A stretch of 64,000 bases of DNA from Aphrocallistes beatrix (Eukaryota; Porifera; Hexactinellida; Sceptrulophora; Aphrocallistidae): assembly GCA_963281255.1 (NCBI GenBank), contig OY725490.1, positions 2,418,001-2,482,000 on the forward strand. Direction: 5' to 3'. The notes under the pieces are model-generated. The model did not search any database. It had not been told where the DNA came from and was given only the letters and a program-made list of their open reading frames with translations. This document shows positions 35,934-47,758 of the stretch, in pieces (position 1 is the stretch's first letter; each line of letters starts with the position of its first letter). Both the position numbers and the translations under genes were made by a program.

Positions 35934-36475
35934 GACAAGCGCGCTTCGCTTGCTTTCGCTGCGCGGCTGGCGGACACTTTGTGTCCGCCGGAGGCTCTCT
36001 TCGGTCGCCTGGAGGTGACATTGGTTAATTATAAGGGAGATATCATCTCTAAATATGTCCATCTTAGATTTAAAATCGATATCGCTCGAAAAAAGACCAA
36101 AATTATCAATTTTTAAAATTTTGATGCGTAATGATGATGTCATAACAGAGTGATGAGTCATCATTTTTTGATGATAGTTGCATCATATGTGAGACGTGTT
36201 AGTATACATATTCTTTTAAAATTTCAGCCTCTATCTCCTATAATGGCTGGGTTATGTCCGAATAACTGTGTTGCTTAACTTTTAAAAATGTGACGATGAC
36301 GTCATAATTCCATGATAAGTTGACATTTTTGTCTGAACTCAGAACTTAGTGGAGCCATAGCCAAAAAAACTCCCACATGCCAAAAATCAGCTTTCTACGC
36401 CTGGCAGTTTCTTCAATCAATTCGTTACAGATATATATATATATATATAAATATATACACACACATTAATCGAGT
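35934..36475 (+). repeat. Long copy of the triple-hairpin dispersed repeat
   Basis: Same layout as 3586-4145: GC-rich three-hairpin head, body with ATGATGACGTCATAA-type motifs, CAGTTTCTTCAATCAATTCG, and a (TA)n tract. Confidence 0.78.
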
Positions 36476-36693
36476 TTTAATAGTAAGGATATTCTAGAAC
36501 TTTGATAATGGTCAAATTGTATGATTATTCATGGGATAGATTAATTATAATCCTGGCACAAAGCAAAATATGTTAAATACTTTGAAAGCAAAAAGGAATA
36601 TTGTAAGAAACAGATCATTGTTAAAACCAGAAAATATTTGATAGAGACATGCGTATACGTGAACTTTCAATTATAATATATGACTAGGAGTAG

Positions 36694-36702
36694 TATAAAT
36701 AG
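36694..36702 (+). promoter_or_regulatory. TATA box of receptor gene C
   Basis: TATAAATAG, 46 bases before the start codon at 36740, identical to that of gene A. Upstream ACAGATCATTGTTAAAACCA is shared with gene B. Confidence 0.7.
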
Positions 36703-36739
36703 AAATATGGAACTATATTAATCATACTCGACTGGAAGA

Positions 36740-39700
36740 ATGAATGTATTTCAGCGTATTACAGCTATCTTATTTCTAAGCTGTTGCTTCTATAGACATG
36801 GTAATAATAGGTATATGATTACAACTTTATAAATTCCTTCTAGCAATGAAGAAAATTGAATTTATCCTTCTGATTATTTCTTTGATAATCAACATTAGCA
36901 GGATGTAAATAATATAAATGTAGTTCATTGTATTAATCACTGTTTTATTGAATATATTTATTTAGTTACTGGAGAACTTTGTGGTGACTTGTTCTGTTAT
37001 AATGTAATTAGTGAAGGAAGTAATTGGGATGATGCTAATGCTTCATGCGCGAGTATGGGAATGAGCTTAGCACTAAGGAATATACTGAATGATTTCAGTA
37101 CAGTGCTAAACAATCGAGGAGGTGACTTTTGGATTGGATTGAGAAGAGATGATCGAAACAGTCTTTTCATATGGAACGACGGTGTTATGCTAAATGGATT
37201 AATTAATCTGGCTAATAGTGAGGGTAATGCTAATTGTGGATTTATCACCAATGGAGTCTTATCTAATCAACAATGCAGCAGCAGCAGCAACAGTTACATA
37301 TGTCAGAGTCAGAGAGCGAACGGAACAGGTTAGAATACTTCATAATAAGTTTTAATTAAAAAGATCAGACAGACGTCCTGTGTACAGGGTTAAAATTTGA
37401 CCAACCAGTGCTGTTGAAAGTAAATCGCATCATTAAATTAGGTTTATTTCTACGTGTTTGGTAAAGATATAGAAACTGAAAAAAATACGATTAAAGCGTT
37501 TATGCATATGTGCAGAATTTTGTTTTAATAGAGCTGCACTATTGGTCTGTCAACCAACATTTTTAACGTTTGTATCATGTTTTGCTGTTTTCTCTTTGGC
37601 TTCCATATTTTCCAAATTTAAATTGACAAATTTAATCATTTTTCGAGTGGTATCGATTTTAACAATAATATAGACATATTTAGAGATGTTATCTCCCTTA
37701 TAATTCATCAATGTGAGCCCAGGCTCCCGAAGGCCGCCTCCGGCAGACACAAAGTGTCCGCCTGCCCCGCAGCTCAAACAAGCGAAGCGCGCTTGTTCAT
37801 ATAATGGTATGAACGAAAAGATCAGCATGAATTTGTAATTATAAAAGAGTGATAATGGTACCCTAATTCCAAAAAATGGTGGCAATCGATTACTTTCACA
37901 AAATAGTAAAAAATTACCCTCTACACCTGACAGTCTAACAATTCGTCTAAGACAAATATACTGTGTATAAATATAGAAAAAATTGGAATAAAGTATTTGA
38001 TACCAGGAATTTGCACTAGTTGTGATGTTACAAATTTATCGATGCAATGAAATTTATTCGCGAATTTATATACAGTATACAAATAGAGATTGACAAAAAC
38101 TATTAGGAATTATTAAATCACTCTCTTCTACACTCTTTTAGCCTCAACTATTTCCATCTCCACTTCAAATATTACTATAAATCCTACCTCAACTCCTACT
38201 ATAATGTCCTCTACTACAACTCTTACCTCAACTCATACTATAATGTCCCCTTACTCCCCTACTTCAACTCCTGCTATAGTCTCTACTCCAACTCTTACTC
38301 CAACTCCTGCTATAGTCTCTACTCGAACTCTTACTCCAACTCCTGCTATAGTCTCTACTCGAACTCTTACTTCAACTCCTGCTATAGTCTCTACTCGAAC
38401 TCTTACTCCAACTCCTGCTATAGTCTCTACTCGAACTCTTACTCCAACTCCTGCTATAGTCTCTACTCGAACTCTTACTCCAACTCCTGCTATAGTCTCT
38501 ACTCGAACTCTTACTCCAACTCCTGCTATAGTCTCTACTCGAACACTTACTTCAACTCCTGCTATAGTCTCTACTCGAACTCTTACTCCAACTCCTGCTA
38601 TAGTCTCTACTCGAACACTTACTTCAACTCCTGCTATAGTCTCTACTCGAACTCTTACTCCAACTCCTGCTATAGTCTCTACTCGAACTCTTACTTCAAC
38701 TCCTGCTATAGTCTCTACTCGAACTCTTACTCCAACTCCTGCTATAGTCTCTACTCGAACTCTTACTTCAACTCCTGCTATAGTCTCTACTCGAACTCTT
38801 ACTTCAACTCCTGCTATAGTCTCTACTCGAACTCTTACTCCAACTCCTGCTATAGTCTCTACTCGAACACTTACTTCAACTCCTGCTATAGTCTCTACTC
38901 GAACTCTTACTCCAACTCCTGCTATAGTCTCTACTCGAACACTTACTTCAACTCCTGCTATAGTCTCTACTCGAACTCTTACTCCAACTCCTGCTATAGT
39001 CTCTACTCGAACTCTTACTTCAACTCCTGCTATAGTCTCTACTCGAACTCTTACTTCAACTCCTGCTATAGTTTCTGCTACAACTCCTATTTCAACATTT
39101 CAAACACCTGGTAACAATAATCTACTCCAATATATAGAATTAAAACACGAATTATGTACATTTGCTAGTACTATGACTACTTTATGTATAATCACAGTGT
39201 AGAGGTTAATATTGAAAAACTGCTCCTACTTTCGGGTAGGAATGAAGTGTAAATTTATAGATTTGCATCAAAAACCCCACAGGCTTCTTTATACCTAAAT
39301 TCCTTTTTTAGTTTGAATTCAAATTTTTTACAGAATTCCTGACCTAGAATCCTTGGTGGCAGCATAACTCAAAAAATATCCATTCTAACAAAAAATACTC
39401 TGTTCAAAAAGACGCAACCTTGTCTCCTCTGCAAAATGGTTTCGACTTTTGAAAAGATTCATTTAGGGTTGTTATGAAGCTTCAAAGTCAAAATTTACCC
39501 CAAAACTCGGATTTTTACTTTGAAACGTGATAACTACCTAAAGCATTTTTCAAATCGAAACAGGCATTTTGTTGCGGAGACAACGCTGCGTCTTTTTAAA
39601 TATTTTTGGATATAAATAATTTAAGTCATGCTACCACCAAGGATTCGAGCACGGCAATTTTGTCAAAATTTGAATACAAACCAACTGAGCCAATTGGCCA

Positions 39701-42700
39701 TTTTAGGAAAAAGGTGCATGGTGGGCTTTCTATGCATTAATACATTCAGCCTCATTCCTGTCCGAAAGAGGGATTTTTGCCATGTTTCATTTTTGACCTC
39801 TATGCCATCATCTACCCTTAATTACATTCTATTAGGAAATACCGCCCAACCTATTCAAATTGATAAAAAAGTAGAAGTGAACTGTCCAGATTCGAACAGT
39901 GAAAGTATTAATTGTGCTCAATTAGCATCAATAACAACACAACAGGAGATAAAAGATATCCAGGTATGTGCAACTAAACAGTGTACATCAGGGATATATA
40001 TAATTTGTTCATTCAGATACTTTCACTTAATTAACCTCCGTCACCCTTGAGATTTTTCAATGTATAGGAACTGCATCAAACTTATATGACTTTACCGCCC
40101 AAATTGTTAAAACTGGAAATGATGCTAAATATTCCGGGGGCAATGAGGGTTTAAATTATTTTAATTTATTAATCTAATTTTTTAAATTATTAATTTAATC
40201 CCGAGGCACTACTGTATTATGCTACAAGGCTGAGTGTAAATAAATCAACATATAATCAATACTTTTATAACATATATTCATGAACAAGTTTATAATACAA
40301 TTCTACCAAATCTCTGCATAGGCTCCTGAAATTGAAAGATTGGAAGGAGACCTGAGTAGGATTGGAATGGTTCTATCAATCCAAGAAGATACTGTGATAC
40401 AAATGAGAATTCAAAGAGGATGTGGTGAGTTATAAAACACACAATTTCAAACTATTGAAAGAAACCTATACACATCTATACACAAGATTATTATAGGTTG
40501 TAATTTTAAACTTTATAAGTTTAAATTGCAATTACAATTAAAGTCATTAGGTGCATTATCTAATCAGTATTGTAAATACGCTAGAATAATTGTTTAGTGA
40601 CAACTATTGATTGGCATCATTTACTACAAATCTATTAAAATTTCAATGTTGTAGATATAGTGGCGTACATTGCGCTTGTTAATGTAATCACTCAAGTAAG
40701 CATCAGTCGAAACATGATCACGACTCAACCAGACTCCTTTGCAAGTAAGACAGAACAATTATAAATTTTTAATGAAATGTTGCTAGAAAATTAACATTAA
40801 ATAATCTTTATTCGTAGATAACACAATAATTGTAGCTCTAAACATAAACAATAACAACATTAGTAATATAACAAACAGTTCATTCAGGTAAGAACATTCA
40901 AATTATATTCTGCACAACTAATGTAATGTGACATATCTCAAATCTGTCGTTTTAGTTTAATCAGCGATCTCGTTATCATTGAAGCAAGCAACCAACTGAT
41001 AGGAAACCTCACTGTTACATTTGGCTTAACACCACAGGTTTGTTACTCACATAATAAACAAAGGGTTGAATGTTGTATGTGTGTTGTATATAATGTTGTA
41101 TATGACAAATTAACAAATTCTAATAAATGACTACATCGAAATTCTAACAAATGTGCCATAATCAAGCCGTATTAAATTTAAATATTGGGGTGTGACATCT
41201 GTTTAAGTAAGCATAATGTTCTCTATATTCGTAGGATAGTAATGTACGTAACACTATAATATGCGCATTCTTCACACCAAAGTGAGTTAAATTAAAAGAT
41301 CTCAACAACCAAAGATAAGTCTTTAACATAATGTAAAAATATCTACCATCTAGTATAAGTATCTGGGATACAGAAGGAATAACCACAGAGATCATAGATG
41401 ATGGAACAATAAACTGTATTACAAACCATCTCACAACATTTGGAGTTCTTGTCAGATTCTCTCCCAATCCATCGGTTAGTTTTGAAGTAGTTCATTTTTA
41501 GGAGTTGAAACACATTTCAATTTCATTCACTGTTTAGGGTGAGACCAATACAATCCTGGCTTACATCAGTGTAGTGCTGTGTGGATTATCTCTGCTGGCA
41601 CTCGTCATAAGTCTAATTCTGTATTTTTGTGTGGGGTAAGTTAGTACTGATGGTAATTATACTAGCAACTGTGTGCAATGAACCATGGATTAATTTCAAA
41701 TTGGTTTAGGAAGAAATTCTTCAAGAAAGATGCAAACATAGTACAACTCAACTATGTGATATCACTCATTCTAGCTCTGACAGGATTTCTTGTACTATCC
41801 CTTCCTTACTTCGCAGAGATACCATTCGAAGTTCTTGTAAGTTCAAAAATAGCATTTTGGATCAGGATATCGAACTGCGTAAAATGACTTTTTGAACGTT
41901 CAAGTATGTGCTAGTTCACTAAACCATAGCTACATGTACATACAATTACATAAATATTAGTGATTCTATCAATGTTCAGATAGGACCAAAGTACTTAATA
42001 CTCGAAATCTCCAATATTAACCTAGTTACTTCGCTAGCTATCTGCAATAGCTTTTAAATAAAAATCATTATACAACTACCTTGCAGTTCATATGGATGAT
42101 ACTACCTACACGTATATGTATGTACTGTGCGAAACTAGGGAGATGCTGGATGTAAAGTGATCACGTTCTACAACCATTACTTCTGGCTGTGTGTGTTCAG
42201 TTGGAGTTTCTGTCAAGCCTTCAACATAATCTTAGTGCTATTCAGCTATAAATTTCCTAACTGGAGATTTTACGGACTCTTAATGCTGATTGGATGGGGT
42301 AGGTTGGATAGTAAAGTAATGAATTTATATCACAATTTTATATTCACAAAAATCTTATCATTTTTGTCTAGGATTTCCTGTTCCAATTGTGCTGGTAACA
42401 CTAGGAGTTAGTTTCATGGATTATTTCAATAGTCAGGACCAATTGTAAGTGTATACAAGCATTCCATTCTGATGGACTAGGGATAAATATATTAAGAGAG
42501 TTGACTAGTAATTAAAACATAGAATAATTTAGGTGTACAATTGTAAATGGATCTTTACAACTGATCCGATATATGAAAACAAAACATTTTACTTACCAAA
42601 ATAAAAATTATCTTTAGATGTTTCTTGAATCCTGCGAATGGAGCGATATGGGCATTTTTAGGTCCAGCCTACTTTATAATCTTGGTGAGTGTTGTGAATG

Positions 42701-44079
42701 CTAATATTATATAATATAATACGACGTATTATACAAATAATTTTGATTTTTTTGATAGATCAACATCGGAATTATGTCAGCTGTAATCGTAATCACGCTC
42801 TATGTGCAGAGGAACAGGAAGATGAAGAAGTATATTTGGTGAGAGTTGTAATTCGTAAGACAGATAATATTCATAGTCTTATTCTGAATCAAATTGAAAA
42901 TATTGGAATCTCATTTCGAAATTTGAATTTGTTGAACTATAGAAAAAAGATTTGTTAGATGAGAGTTGTCCAAAATGCAATTAAGTTAGACCCTAAAGTA
43001 TCCTAAAGCCTCGCGGATCGAAGTGCACTTGTATAACTATCATGACACTAACTGTAAAGATAATTAATGAAATTCACAAATCTTGATCTAAAGTTAATAA
43101 TTTAATTTTCCAACTCTCTTAGGTCACTGATAATTGGAACATTGGTCACTGTACCGCTGCTAGGGATTCCCTGGATAGCTGGGATTCTCCCTAACATAGC
43201 GGGACTAACCAACAATGCGGAATTGGAATGGTTGGAATACATTTTCGTTATTTTAAACGCTTCTCAGGTAACCACAACACTGATACATGATACATTGATT
43301 CCTTCAATAACAGCACTTTAAAGTGTGAATGCTGTCTCATGTAGGGAGTGATATTCTTCTTCGTGCACGTAGTCAGGAATCAACAAGTGAGTTGAATTTG
43401 TTTCGATTAACGATACAGAATTTATCAGTAAATATACTAGAGGTATATTTATATGGTTACATGGAAAAATTGTCCCAAGTCAGTGAAATTAAATGTTTTA
43501 ATACTCGTTTTGAGTATTACATATATCAGCAGAAATGTCAAATCCAAAATAAGAATAAACATTAAACAATCATATTATTTAGAGTGATTATCTCAATACC
43601 CTTCTAAGTCTACCATGGTCCAAAAAAATATTCTGTTCCCACTCCTTATCTATGTACACATAATAGTCCATGCTCTAACACAATTTTGTGATAAATTGTG
43701 TAAATTTTGGATGCAAATACTATAAGTTAATGGTAAAATTCATTATTTGTTTTAGGTCAGGAAATCCTTTTTTAAAACTTACGTAAAGACAGATATTGAG
43801 AATGATCCTGACAAGCAGCAGAAGAACAAGGTAGAGAACTGCTAAGGAACTCACCTCTACTAGAAATACATACTTACTTTACGAGACTACTTAAAGCATA
43901 TAGAATGCTCTCATAGTATTACAACATTAAACATTATATTCGTTAAATCACATTCGTGTATTTAGAAGGAACAAAATCCAGACAGAGTAGATGAAGTGCA
44001 AGGAAGATACGTGTCTCGGAGAGAAGTTGAAATGAATGTCATCGAGGTGCATGAAAACATTCATGCAGAAACTTCCTAA
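36740..44079 (+). CDS. Adhesion GPCR-like receptor C, single lectin head, complete
   Basis: Exon model: 36740-36800, 36966-37328, 38142-39110, 39836-39963, 40322-40424, 40655-40744, 40818-40887, 40956-41037, 41235-41281, 41354-41474, 41538-41635, 41710-41836, 42139-42298, 42372-42444, 42618-42684, 42759-42838, 43123-43267, 43345-43386, 43756-43830, 43966-44079. Phases agree; 1004 codons plus stop. Same plan as gene B, with a longer stalk of 12-residue repeats. Exon lengths from GAIN through TM7 equal those of B, apart from the first GAIN exon. A foldback element lies just before the first GAIN exon. The tail ends VIEVHENIHAETS, with a single Tyr (GRYVSRREV) left in the last exon. No inactivating lesion was seen. 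Confidence 0.82.
36966..37328 (+). CDS. Gene C lectin exon
   Basis: 121 residues, phase 1-1: [79 protein letters not shown]. Short CLECT form like those of B and gene A domains 1 and 3. It diverges most after IWNDG, where gene A has its Met-Gly run. Confidence 0.87.
37329..38141. other. Gene C intron 2
   Basis: Contains an inverted partial triple-hairpin repeat (about 37680-37800, read on the minus strand). The rest shows nothing coding. Confidence 0.65.
38142..39110 (+). CDS. Gene C stalk exon: 12-residue mucin-like repeats
   Basis: 323 residues, phase 1-1. After a short irregular Thr/Ser lead, a 36-bp unit encoding TPTPAIVSTRTL (variant TSTPAIVSTRTL) repeats a little over twenty times with almost no drift, then ends ISTFQTPG. 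Unlike the stalks of A and B it carries an Arg in each unit, so the rod is positively charged. Likely O-glycosylated and length-polymorphic. Confidence 0.9.
39215..39800. mobile_element. Imperfect foldback element before the first GAIN exon of gene C
   Basis: The left part (CTTTCGGGTAGGAATGAAG ... TTTGAATTCAAATTTT ... GAATCCTTGGTGGCAGCATA) is mirrored by the right part, whose inverse reads CTTTCGGACAGGAATGAGG ... TTTGTATTCAAATTTT ... GAATCCTTGGTGGTAGCATG. Arms are of order 150 bases. Absent from the matching short intron in gene B. The right end lies about 35 bases before the exon acceptor. Confidence 0.75.
39836..41474 (+). CDS. Gene C GAIN and GPS exons
   Basis: 39836-39963 (VEVNCPDSNSESINCAQLAS), 40322-40424, 40655-40744, 40818-40887, 40956-41037, 41235-41281 ([11 protein letters not shown]) and 41354-41474 ([28 protein letters not shown]). 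From 40322 on, sequence and short introns are almost the same as gene B. HLT cleavage motif present. Confidence 0.75.
41538..43386 (+). CDS. Gene C 7TM exons
   Basis: Eight exons matching gene B in length and phase. Same hallmarks ([26 protein letters not shown]). TM7 ends RNQQ rather than RNEQ (GAA to CAA). Confidence 0.85.
43756..44079 (+). CDS. Gene C cytoplasmic tail exons
   Basis: 43756-43830 (VRKSFFKTYVKTDIENDPDK...) and 43966-44079, ending EMNVIEVHENIHAETS. Contains GRYVSRREV as in gene A, but the two distal tyrosines of A are His here. Confidence 0.8.
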
Positions 44080-44950
44080 TTCTTTGCTACAAGATAATGC
44101 TTTTGTATTCCAGTATTCAGTTGTACATGTGTCATGAGATTCTATATTATTCCTATGACAATTATCTCTCATTTTGTAATCCATATAAAGCTTAATTATA
44201 ATTATAATTCTTTCTTGGGTCACGTTAATTTGCTGGATTCTTATCTTACATAACCATAGATAGTTTAAGTATGGCGCTACATACTTCAGTTTTACGTCAT
44301 CACAATGTAAGTAAAATCTGTTTTTAACCAAAATTAAATTATATCAACTATATTGGCTATGTAAAATCATCCGATCTCCTAAGTCCAACAAAGCATCTTT
44401 ATTAATATCAGCTGGGCAAAAGTTTGAACGTAACACTATCATATGCACATTCTTCACACCAAAGTGAGTTTAATTAAAATATCTCAACAACCAAAGATAA
44501 AAGTTTTTAACATAATGTAAAAATTATTCATCATCTAGTATAAGTATCTGGGATACAGAAGGAATAACCACAGAGATCATAGATGATGGAACAATAAACT
44601 GCATTACAAACCATCTCACAACATTTGGAGTTCTTGTCAGATTCTCTCCCAATCCATCGGTTAGTTTTGAAGTAGTTCATCTTTAAAAGTTGAAACACAT
44701 TTCAACTTCATTCATTGTTTAGGATGAGAGCAATACAATCCTGGCTTACATCAGTGTAGTGTTGTGTGGATTCTCTCTGCTGGCACTCGTCATAAGTTTG
44801 ATTCTGTATTTTTGTGTGGGGTAAGTTAGTACGAATGGTAATTATACTAGCAACTGTGTACAATGAACCATGGATTAAATTCAAATTGATTTAGGAAGAA
44901 GTTCTTCAAGAAAGATGCAAACATAGTACAACTCAACTATGTGATATCAC

Positions 44951-45279
44951 CAGGGTTGCCGTGGGAAAGAAATTTCCATTCCCATTCCCACGAGATTTCC
45001 CGTGGGAATTCCCATGGGTTTTCCCATATGGGAATTCCCATGGGATTTCCCATATGGGAATTCCCATGGGTTTCCCATATGGGAATTCCCATGGATTTTC
45101 CCATATGGGAATTCCCATGGGTTTTCCCATATGGGAATTCCCATGGGAATTCCCACATGGGAAAATCCATGGGAATTCCCATATGGGAAAACCCATGGGA
45201 ATTCCCACGTGGAAAAATCATTTCCCATTCCCATCCTATTCCCATTCCCATGGGAAAACCCATTCCCACGGCAACCCTG
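44951..45279. mobile_element. hAT-type MITE in the TM2 exon of copy D
   Basis: Termini CAGGGTTGCCGTGGGAA in inverted orientation, flanked by the 8-bp duplication GATATCAC (44943-44950 and 45280-45287). The interior is a tandem of CCCATATGGGAATTCCCATGG-type palindromic units, so all six frames stay open for long stretches; none of these frames is a gene. The uninterrupted exon exists in A, B and C. Confidence 0.93.
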
Positions 45280-45455
45280 GATATCACTCATTTTAGCTCT
45301 GACAGGATTTCTTATACTGTCCCTTCCTTACTTCGCAGAGATACCATTCGAAGTTCTTGTAAGTTCAAAAATAGCATTTTGGATCAGGATATCGAACTGT
45401 GTAAAATGACTTTTTGAACTTTCAAGTATGTACTAGTTCACTGACCGTAGCTACA

Positions 45456-45640
45456 TAGGTAATGCGGAAATGGTTCGACTTTTCGAAAAAGGAAATACAC
45501 GTAGTTCGAATTGCAGATTTAGGAAATAGTTCTACTTTTTATCATTAGGATTAATGGTGGTATTCGTGTGAACTATTTCCTTTTTTGGAAAGTCGAACTA
45601 TTTCCGGTTTTTGTGCGAACTATTTCCACCATACCGCAAC
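45456..45640. mobile_element. Short inverted-repeat insertion in a copy D intron
   Basis: Absent at the matching site in gene C. Ends resemble each other in inverted orientation (GCGGAAATGGTTCGAC and GGTGGAAATAGTTCGCAC), with several internal GAACTATTTCC units. Flanking ACAT on both sides may be the target duplication. Confidence 0.6.
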
Positions 45641-46210
45641 ATGTATAGAAAATTACATAAATATTAGTGATTCGATCAATGTTCAGGTAGGACCAAAGTA
45701 CTTAGTACTCGAAATCTCCAATATTGGCCTTCTTACTTCGCTAGCTATCTGCAATAGCTTTTAAATAATAATCATGTTACAACTACCTTGCAGTTCATGT
45801 AGTATGATACTACCTATATGTATATGTATGTACTTAAGTGTGAAACTAGGGAGACGCTGGATGTAAAGTGATCACGTTCTACAACCATTACTTCTGGCTG
45901 TGTGTGTTCAGTTGGAGTTTCTGTCAAGCCTTCAACATAATCTTAGTGCTATTTAGCTATAAATTTCCTAACTGGAGATTTTACGGACTCTTAATGCTGA
46001 TTGGATGGGGTAGGTTGGATAGTAAAGTGATGAATGTACATTCACAAATATCTCATCATTTTTGTCTAGGATTTCCTGTTCCAATTGTGCTGGTAACACT
46101 AGGAGTTAGTTTCATGGATTATTTCAATAGCCAGAATCAATTGTAAGTGTATACAAGCATTTCATTCTGATGGACTAGGGATAAAATTATACTAAGAGAG
46201 TTAACTAGGG

Positions 46211-46516
46211 GCGCTGCATTTGTCAGAATCTTGAAGATGTCATTTGTCAGAATATACATCACTGGCGTTAGTCAGAATGGTTTCTATCGAGTTCTGACTT
46301 TGTCAGAATAGTTTCTATCGAGTACTGACTTTGTCAGAATGGTTTTTATTGAGTTCTGACTTTGCCATTTCTTCTTCAATTCTGACGAAGTCAGAACTCG
46401 ATAAAAACTATTCTGATAAAGTCAAAACTCAATAAAAACTATTCTGACAAAGTCAGAACTCGATAAAAACCATTCAGAATAATGCCAGTGATGGGAATTC
46501 TGACAAATGTAGCGTC
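46211..46516. mobile_element. Foldback MITE in a copy D intron
   Basis: Ends GGGCGCTGCATTTGTCAGAA and, inverted, GGACGCTACATTTGTCAGAA. The interior repeats GAGTTCTGACTTTGTCAGAA and its inverse, giving a near-perfect hairpin. TTAA occurs on both flanks, and the empty site AGTTAACTAGTAATTAAA is seen in copy B2 (about 33458). Confidence 0.82.
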
Positions 46517-47017
46517 CACTTAATAGTAATTAAATATAGAACAATTTAGGTGTACAATTATAAAAAGATCTTTACAATTAATCCGATACATGAAAACAAA
46601 ACATTTTTATACCAAAATATTTTTGAATTATCTTTAGATGTTTCTTGAATCCTGTGAATGGGGCGATATGGGCATTTTTGGGTCCAGCCTACTTTATAAT
46701 CTTGGTGAGTGTTATGAATGCTAATATTATATAATATAATAGTATTATTATACAAATAATTATGAATTTATTGATAGGTAAACATCGGAATTATGTCAGT
46801 TGTAATCGTCATCACGCTCTATGTGCAGAGGAACAGGAAGATGAAGAAGTATATTTGGTGAGAGCTGTAATTCATATGACAGAGAATATTCAAGTCATAT
46901 TCTGAAATCAAATTGAAAATATTGGAATCTCATTTCGAAATTTGAATTTGTTGAACTATAGAAAAAAGATTTGTTAGATGAGATTTTCCCAAAGGGCAAT
47001 GAAGTTTGACCCCTGTA

Positions 47018-47284
47018 CAGGGCCGGCGACAGAATTTACGGGCCCCCTAGTAAGATTTCTGGCCGGGCCCCTCCATTATTCTATTAGTGAAAACTGAAAC
47101 AAAGGAATTCATATTGTGATACAAGCTTATTATGTACATACAAGACACAATTACAATGGACATCTTAAATCCTAAAGAAACTATTACATGCCGACCTGGG
47201 GCCCCTATTTACCTCGGGCCCCCTATTTACCACGTGCCCCCCGGTTTTACCCCAAGCTACCCCCCCCCCCTGTCGCTGGCCCTG
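47018..47284. mobile_element. hAT-type MITE, 267 bp, in a copy D intron
   Basis: TIRs CAGGGCCGGCGACAG and CAGGGCCAGCGACAG (right end, inverted), with the 8-bp duplication CCCCTGTA / CCTCTGTA. The interior is GC-rich (GGGCCCC runs), unlike its surroundings. Confidence 0.88.
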
Positions 47285-47533
47285 CCTCTGTATCCTAAAG
47301 CCTCGCGGATCGAAGTACACTTTTTGTATGACTATCATGACACTAACTGTAAAGATAATCAATGAAATTCACAAATCTGAATCTAAATTTTAACCATATA
47401 TTTTCCAACTCTCTTAGGTCACTGATAATTGGAACATTGGTCACTGTACCGCTGCTAGGGATTCCCTGGATAGCTGGGATTCTCCCTAACATAGCGGGAC
47501 TAACCAACAATGCAGAATTGGAATGGTTGGAAT

Positions 47534-47758
47534 CAGGGTTTCATCCAGCTTTCCAAGGTCATACGCCTAATTGGACGTCACCATTTTTCTACGCGCCTAG
47601 ACTCATTTTTATATAGCATTTTTATATATGTTTTATGCCACGCGCCTAAGTAGGCGTATGCCGCGCGCCTAGCCCCAAAAAATAATACGCCTAATTATGA
47701 TCCATGGGATCAAATACGCGCCTCTAGGCGCCGCCCAGTACGCCTGGATGAAAGCCTG
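47534..47758. mobile_element. hAT-type MITE in the TM6 exon of copy D
   Basis: TIRs CAGGGTTTCATCCAG and CAGGCTTTCATCCAG (inverted), flanked by the duplication GTTGGAAT (47526-47533, 47759-47766). The interior is rich in GCGCCTA / TAGGCGC motifs. It splits the exon encoding the LLGIPW segment and the end of TM6. Confidence 0.92.

Larger units (their letters stand above)
35427..36739. other. Intergenic region B2-C with tandem triple-hairpin repeats
   Basis: A mutated copy (35622-35933) directly abuts a fuller one (35934-36475), both ending in TA-rich tracts followed by CATTAATCGAGTTTTAATA. The final 150 bases form the gene C promoter. No gene is seen. Confidence 0.75.

Noticed and set aside
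39628..40050. 140-codon open frame before the gene C GAIN exon
   Set aside because: Its first half is the right arm of a foldback element; only 39836-39963, the spliced exon, is supported.
44933..45417. Six overlapping open frames on both strands, up to about 158 codons
   Set aside because: They all come from palindromic GGGAATTCCCATGGG repeats inside a hAT MITE with clear 8-bp duplications.
47132..47365. Pro-rich open frames on both strands
   Set aside because: Inside the GC-rich interior of the hAT MITE 47018-47284.
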